A stretch of 64,000 nucleotides of DNA from Hydrogenophaga crassostreae (GTDB lineage: Bacteria > Pseudomonadota > Gammaproteobacteria > Burkholderiales > Burkholderiaceae_C), in assembly GCF_001761385.1 (NCBI RefSeq), contig NZ_CP017476.1:2469501-2533500 (forward strand). The letters run 5' to 3'. Of the stretch, positions 60,599 through 64,000 are shown piece after piece. The notes beneath the pieces were generated by a model. That model was not told where the DNA came from, ran no database searches, and was given only the letters and a program-made list of their open reading frames with translations. A program made the translations under genes and the position numbers. Numbering within the stretch: the stretch's first letter is position 1; each line of letters starts with the position of its first letter.

Positions 60599-63100
60599 AT
60601 GTTTGGTCAATGCATGCGGTGGATCAGAAGGCTGGACCCCAGGTCGCCAAGGCCTGCCGTACTGTCGTCGCCGATCAGCAAGGCGGCTTCGTTGAATGAT
60701 CCTGTGCCATTGCCCAGCGACACCCCGAGCACTGCACCTGTGATCAGAGGATCGTCAGAAGGGTGGCTGCGCATCCTGCGCGCAGAAGAGTTGTTCACGC
60801 TTGTCCAAAGCGGCAAAGCAATGGAGGCGATGTGGCGGCAGTCGCGTTTGTCGGCGCAAGTCTGGCAACGCGACCTTCGGCCTGCACTGCTGCGGTACGC
60901 AGAATATGTTCAGCTCCTGCCGGCCTCCGAGAGTCACCACCACGCACATGTGGGTGGGCTATTGGCACACACACTGGAGACGACACTGGCTGCCATGACT
61001 TGGCGCAATGGCCACTTCTTTCCAGAGGGTGCCGCAGTGGAGGAAATGGACGCCCAGCGAGATGAATGGACTTATGTGGTTTTCTTCGCCGCTCTGTTGC
61101 ACGACATTGGCAAGATCATGACCGACTTGCGCATCAGCTGGTCATGCATGGGCATAGACGCGCCGTTACGCTGGGTGCCCATGTCTGGACCATTGACCGA
61201 AATGGCACAGAAGCGCTCAGGGGGTGAATACCTGGTGGAGTTCACGCCCAAGTCTGCGCGTGACTACCAGGCCCATTCCAAACTCTCCATGGTGCTGTTG
61301 CAGCAAATTGCCCCGCCTTCTGCGCTCAGTTTTCTGGCCCGCCGACCGCAGGCGTTTGAAGCCCTTTCAAACTACCTTTCTGGCGCAGACAAAACCAGCC
61401 TGCTGGCGACGCTCGTTCGCAAAGCCGATCAAACATCAACCCAACATGCCCTTGCCGGTGGGAGCCGGGCGCGTTTCTCTACATCGACCAGCGTACCGCT
61501 CATTGATCTGTTGATGCAGTCGATCAAAGACATGCTCAGGAACGGAACCGCGTTGCCGTTGAACCGCAGCGGAGCTGCTGGATGGGTGTATGACGGTGCC
61601 ATTTGGTTTGTGGCCAAGCGGCTTGCCGATGGCGTTCGGCAACACATCAAGCAATACCATCCTGAGGAGGCCATCCCAGGAGAGAACAAAAACGACAGGC
61701 TCTTCGACACCTGGCAGGAATACGGCTGCATCCAACTGAACCCAGACACAGGGCAAGCTGTTTGGTACGTGCAAGTCCATGGCGGTGGCGCAGATGAAGA
61801 CTGCGGCAGCACGGCAGAGGAGGGTGGCGCAACCTATTCACATTCACTCACCGTATTGCGTTTCCCCTTGGACAGGCTCTTTGCTGACCCAGCCCAATAC
61901 CCATCATCAATGGTCGGACACATTGAAGTGCAGCAGCGACGTCGTTCGGCGGGCATCAACGTCGAAGACAACGACGATGTGGGTCACCATGCGAAGGCGA
62001 CAAGCCAGCCAGAACCTGTCCCAACAGAGAAGGGTGCGCAAGAACCCGCTCCGAAGCAGCCCACTGAGCCAACGCTCGATCCAGTGAAGACTGGCGCAAC
62101 CTCCGCGCCTTTTGCTGCAGGTCCACGCAAAGGGAATATGAACAGGGATGAGTCAGCGCTTCGCGCACCAAAATTCACCAGTCCCAAAGCTGCGACAGTG
62201 CTTATATCAACAGGCGGGGGGAAGGCTCCCACACAGACCATCAAAAAGCCAGCAGGAAAGCCTGCTGCGCCACCCCAACAAGCCAAGCCTGTTGCATCCG
62301 ATGTTGAGCCACTGCAGATGGGTGGCGTTGATGGCTTTAGCGCGCAAGAAAGATGGCTGGACTTTGAGGATGATGCGGCAATCTTCAAGCAAGTGCCAAC
62401 CCCTCCATCTCAACCTGCACCACGTCCTGCGACAACGTCCAAAAGCGTGCCTGCAGCTCCACCAGTTGCGCCAATCGCGACCAGCCAGGCCAAAGCTGCG
62501 GCAAAGCTTGATTTGGGCGGCCCGGCAAGCAAGTCTCCGTCACTGCCACCTATGCCGGCACCGATTGACAAGCGCCCTTTGCTGGTGCGCTCTGGGCTTC
62601 CTTCCATGACTGCTCGAAGCGACGCCGTGCCGGTGTCTCGCATAAAGCACACCCCGGTTGTGATTTCAATGTTCTTGCCCGATCTACCGCACGAGTCTGC
62701 CGACAAGCAAGTGGAGCCCACCGCTGTCGCAATGGCATTCATCGCTTGGCTGCAACAAGGATTGGGGAGTCGCTCCCTCAAATACAACGAAGCTGGCGCA
62801 ATGATCCATTTCACCGCCGAGGGCATGGCGCTGGTGTCGCCACTGGTGTTCAAGGCCTATGTGGCTGATCAAGACACGGGCAACGACTCTGACGGAAACG
62901 CCCAGGCCATGCAAGTTCAGCGGGAAGTGATTAAAGCCGGGTGGCACCTCATGGGGCCGGGCAAATCCAACATCCTCAAGTATGAGGTGATTGGGCGCGG
63001 CAATGTGCCCGTGGGCAAGCTGAGCGCTGTAGTTTTGACCAACCCGGACCGATGGGTGCTCCCGGTGCCGCCGAACAACCCTGTGATCCGACTTTCATGA
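60599..63100 (+). CDS. traI: MobH-family relaxase TraI (TraI_2 domain, TIGR03760)
   Basis: 833-residue relaxase that nicks oriT and pilots the strand through TraD. The N-terminal TraI_2 domain shows the MobH three-His/HD-type metal motif: SHHHAHVGGLLAHT at about residues 112-124 and LLHDIGK at about 166-172. The middle is Pro/Lys-rich and low complexity. The C-terminal TraI_2_C domain runs from about residue 690 to the end (ISMFLPDLP ... AWLQQGLGSRSLKYNEAGAMIHFT). Full length. The neighbouring intergenic dyads at 59.6-60.0 kb are the likely substrate region. Confidence 0.93.
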   Translation: MFGQCMRWIRRLDPRSPRPAVLSSPISKAASLNDPVPLPSDTPSTAPVIRGSSEGWLRILRAEELFTLVQSGKAMEAMWRQSRLSAQVWQRDLRPALLRYAEYVQLLPASESHHHAHVGGLLAHTLETTLAAMTWRNGHFFPEGAAVEEMDAQRDEWTYVVFFAALLHDIGKIMTDLRISWSCMGIDAPLRWVPMSGPLTEMAQKRSGGEYLVEFTPKSARDYQAHSKLSMVLLQQIAPPSALSFLARRPQAFEALSNYLSGADKTSLLATLVRKADQTSTQHALAGGSRARFSTSTSVPLIDLLMQSIKDMLRNGTALPLNRSGAAGWVYDGAIWFVAKRLADGVRQHIKQYHPEEAIPGENKNDRLFDTWQEYGCIQLNPDTGQAVWYVQVHGGGADEDCGSTAEEGGATYSHSLTVLRFPLDRLFADPAQYPSSMVGHIEVQQRRRSAGINVEDNDDVGHHAKATSQPEPVPTEKGAQEPAPKQPTEPTLDPVKTGATSAPFAAGPRKGNMNRDESALRAPKFTSPKAATVLISTGGGKAPTQTIKKPAGKPAAPPQQAKPVASDVEPLQMGGVDGFSAQERWLDFEDDAAIFKQVPTPPSQPAPRPATTSKSVPAAPPVAPIATSQAKAAAKLDLGGPASKSPSLPPMPAPIDKRPLLVRSGLPSMTARSDAVPVSRIKHTPVVISMFLPDLPHESADKQVEPTAVAMAFIAWLQQGLGSRSLKYNEAGAMIHFTAEGMALVSPLVFKAYVADQDTGNDSDGNAQAMQVQREVIKAGWHLMGPGKSNILKYEVIGRGNVPVGKLSAVVLTNPDRWVLPVPPNNPVIRLS

Positions 63101-63603
63101 TGTTGGTCGCTACGTTGCACCTCTGTCCAACTTCACCAGTCTGAGAGGTTGGGACGATTCTTTTGTTTCTTGCTCTATGAGAAAAAATGTTTGACAGTAG
63201 CGATTAGGATGTTTACATTGTTGCTGTGCATCAGGCAGGTTCGGTATCGACTGGCATGCTTTTAGAGGTGATCGTGAAATGTGCAGCGGGCTCAGAGCCT
63301 GCATTTTTTTAGAAATCGCATATTCCACGATGTATATTATGTTAAGTTAAAGTTGCGCAGGCTTCAGAGCGGAAGCCGTGTCGTTGCAGCGCCCGGCCAC
63401 ATCAATGGCCGTTCGATCCCGACTACCCTTCAAACCAAGACCTTCCGCTGTCGATCCGAAAACGGAAGCACCTGCCGGTGTCGTATGCGGGGAAACACCT
63501 GCATGCACCAAGTTGGATCTTCCTCTCTCACACCTACAATCAATCACCCCGGTGGGTATGCATGCCCAACCGATCTCAACTACCTTCTCTATCGAGGTTA
63601 TTC
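63101..63603. other. Probable right end of the element, no gene
   Basis: 503 bp between traI and a chromosomal-looking ABC-transporter gene. No integrase or tRNA is visible. A terminator-like hairpin is at 63283-63311. An att site probably lies here but I cannot fix it without the other end. Confidence 0.45.
63283..63311 (+). terminator. Possible terminator downstream of traI
   Basis: Stem TGCA..GGC with loop TCAGA closed by GCC..TGCA and a GCG bulge, followed by seven T. About 180 bp after the traI stop. Confidence 0.45.
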
Positions 63604-64000
63604 ATGAAGCATTTGCTCCTTTCTCTCAGCCTCATTGGCGCCGCCAGCCTGGTTGCTTGCGGCAAGACCGAAGCGCCAGCGGCGCCCGCAGCCGAACCCA
63701 CGGCCGCTGCAGCACCTGCTGAAGCGCCCGCCGCCAGCCAGTGGCCCGAATTGCGTGTGGCCATCGATGCCACCTACAAGCCTTTCACTTACAAGACCGA
63801 CGCTGGTGAACCTGCTGGTTTTGACGTCGACGTTGCCAAGGCACTGTGCGAAGAACTCAAGAGCAAATGCGTGTTTGTTGAACAGGCATGGGACGGCATG
63901 ATCCCCGGTCTGCAGGCCAAAAAATACGATGTCATCATCTCGTCGATGTCGATCACCGAAGAGCGCAAGCAAGCTGTTGACTTCACCGGCAAGTACTACA
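63604..64000 (+). CDS. Amino-acid ABC transporter substrate-binding lipoprotein (3' end beyond window)
   Basis: First 132 residues: lipobox LVACGK (Cys19), Ala/Pro-rich linker, then the SBP_bac_3 start (LRVAIDATYKPFTYKTDAGEPAGFDVDVAKAL ... KKYDVIISSMSITEERKQAVDFTGKYY). It binds Lys/Arg/His/Gln-type ligands for import. It is an ordinary chromosomal transporter and marks sequence outside the mobile element. Confidence 0.9.
   Translation, partial: MKHLLLSLSLIGAASLVACGKTEAPAAPAAEPTAAAAPAEAPAASQWPELRVAIDATYKPFTYKTDAGEPAGFDVDVAKALCEELKSKCVFVEQAWDGMIPGLQAKKYDVIISSMSITEERKQAVDFTGKYY

Noticed and set aside
63390..63440. Possible tRNA T-arm (GTTCGATC) near the element end
   Set aside because: Flanking bases do not pair into a T-stem or acceptor stem, and no D or anticodon arm is present upstream.
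1..64000. CRISPR array, rRNA or complete tRNA
   Set aside because: No regularly spaced direct repeats and no tRNA or rRNA signature seen on either strand.

Overview
The window looks like a high-GC betaproteobacterial genome, probably Burkholderiales/Comamonadaceae. This is inferred from gene families and overall sequence style, not from any rRNA, and no rRNA or tRNA gene is visible. About 63 kb of it reads as metal-resistance cargo attached to the conjugation region of an integrative and conjugative element (ICE) of the PFGI-1/ICEclc (GI, MobH) class. The last 0.4 kb is the start of an ordinary ABC-transporter gene, so the right end of the element probably lies between 63.1 and 63.6 kb. No integrase is present, so the left end and the integrase should be further left, outside the window.

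Layout. (1) 0-5.2 kb, leftward: DsbD (cut by the window edge), DsbC, a Met-rich multicopper oxidase, a 48-residue membrane peptide, an F510_1955-type beta-propeller-like secreted protein, and a Cys-rich secreted protein. (2) 5.5-8.7 kb: mercury operon merTPFA with divergent merR; the mer operator/promoter is present twice. (3) 8.9-22.4 kb, copper: two c-type cytochromes, a CopI-like cupredoxin, copB and copA leftward; copK rightward; copRS leftward; a DUF2933 membrane protein and a Cu(+) P-type ATPase rightward. Three candidate CopR boxes each point at copA, copK and the ATPase operon. An IS407-group IS3 element lies upstream of copA and is itself broken, exactly in its DDE motif, by an IS1111-group IS110-family element. 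(4) 22.4-30.7 kb: an MFS-transporter remnant, an isoprenylcysteine methyltransferase-like membrane protein, a tightly packed six-gene envelope module (lspA, DsbB-like, DsbA-like, SCO, M23 peptidase, L,D-transpeptidase), and a Cd/Zn/Pb module (CzcI-like, DUF3703, CDF transporter, CadR/PbrR regulator). (5) 31.2-38.6 kb: ICE accessory genes, including a lytic-transglycosylase domain fused to a T4SS membrane-subunit-like domain, a second DsbC, a PH-domain protein, a SprT-like metallopeptidase and a FitAB toxin-antitoxin pair. (6) 38.6-59.5 kb, leftward: a complete GI-class type IV secretion set, from TraG-like and TIGR03755-03759 proteins through the VirB4-like ATPase, VirB8/9/10-like proteins and TraD to a PilL-like protein. 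(7) 59.5-60.06 kb: a hairpin-rich divergent intergenic region, a candidate oriT/control region. (8) 60.06-63.1 kb, rightward: a small conserved protein and the MobH relaxase TraI.

The cargo largely serves envelope metal handling: cytosolic and periplasmic detoxification of Hg, Cu and Cd/Pb/Zn, together with periplasmic disulfide, lipoprotein and peptidoglycan maturation. The conjugation block would move it between cells. The less ordinary features are the duplicated mer promoter, the nested IS with a candidate bridge-RNA region, the transglycosylase/T4SS-subunit fusion, a 31-bp hairpin repeat that brackets the transfer region, and several catalytic or ligand residue changes (M23 peptidase, CopK).
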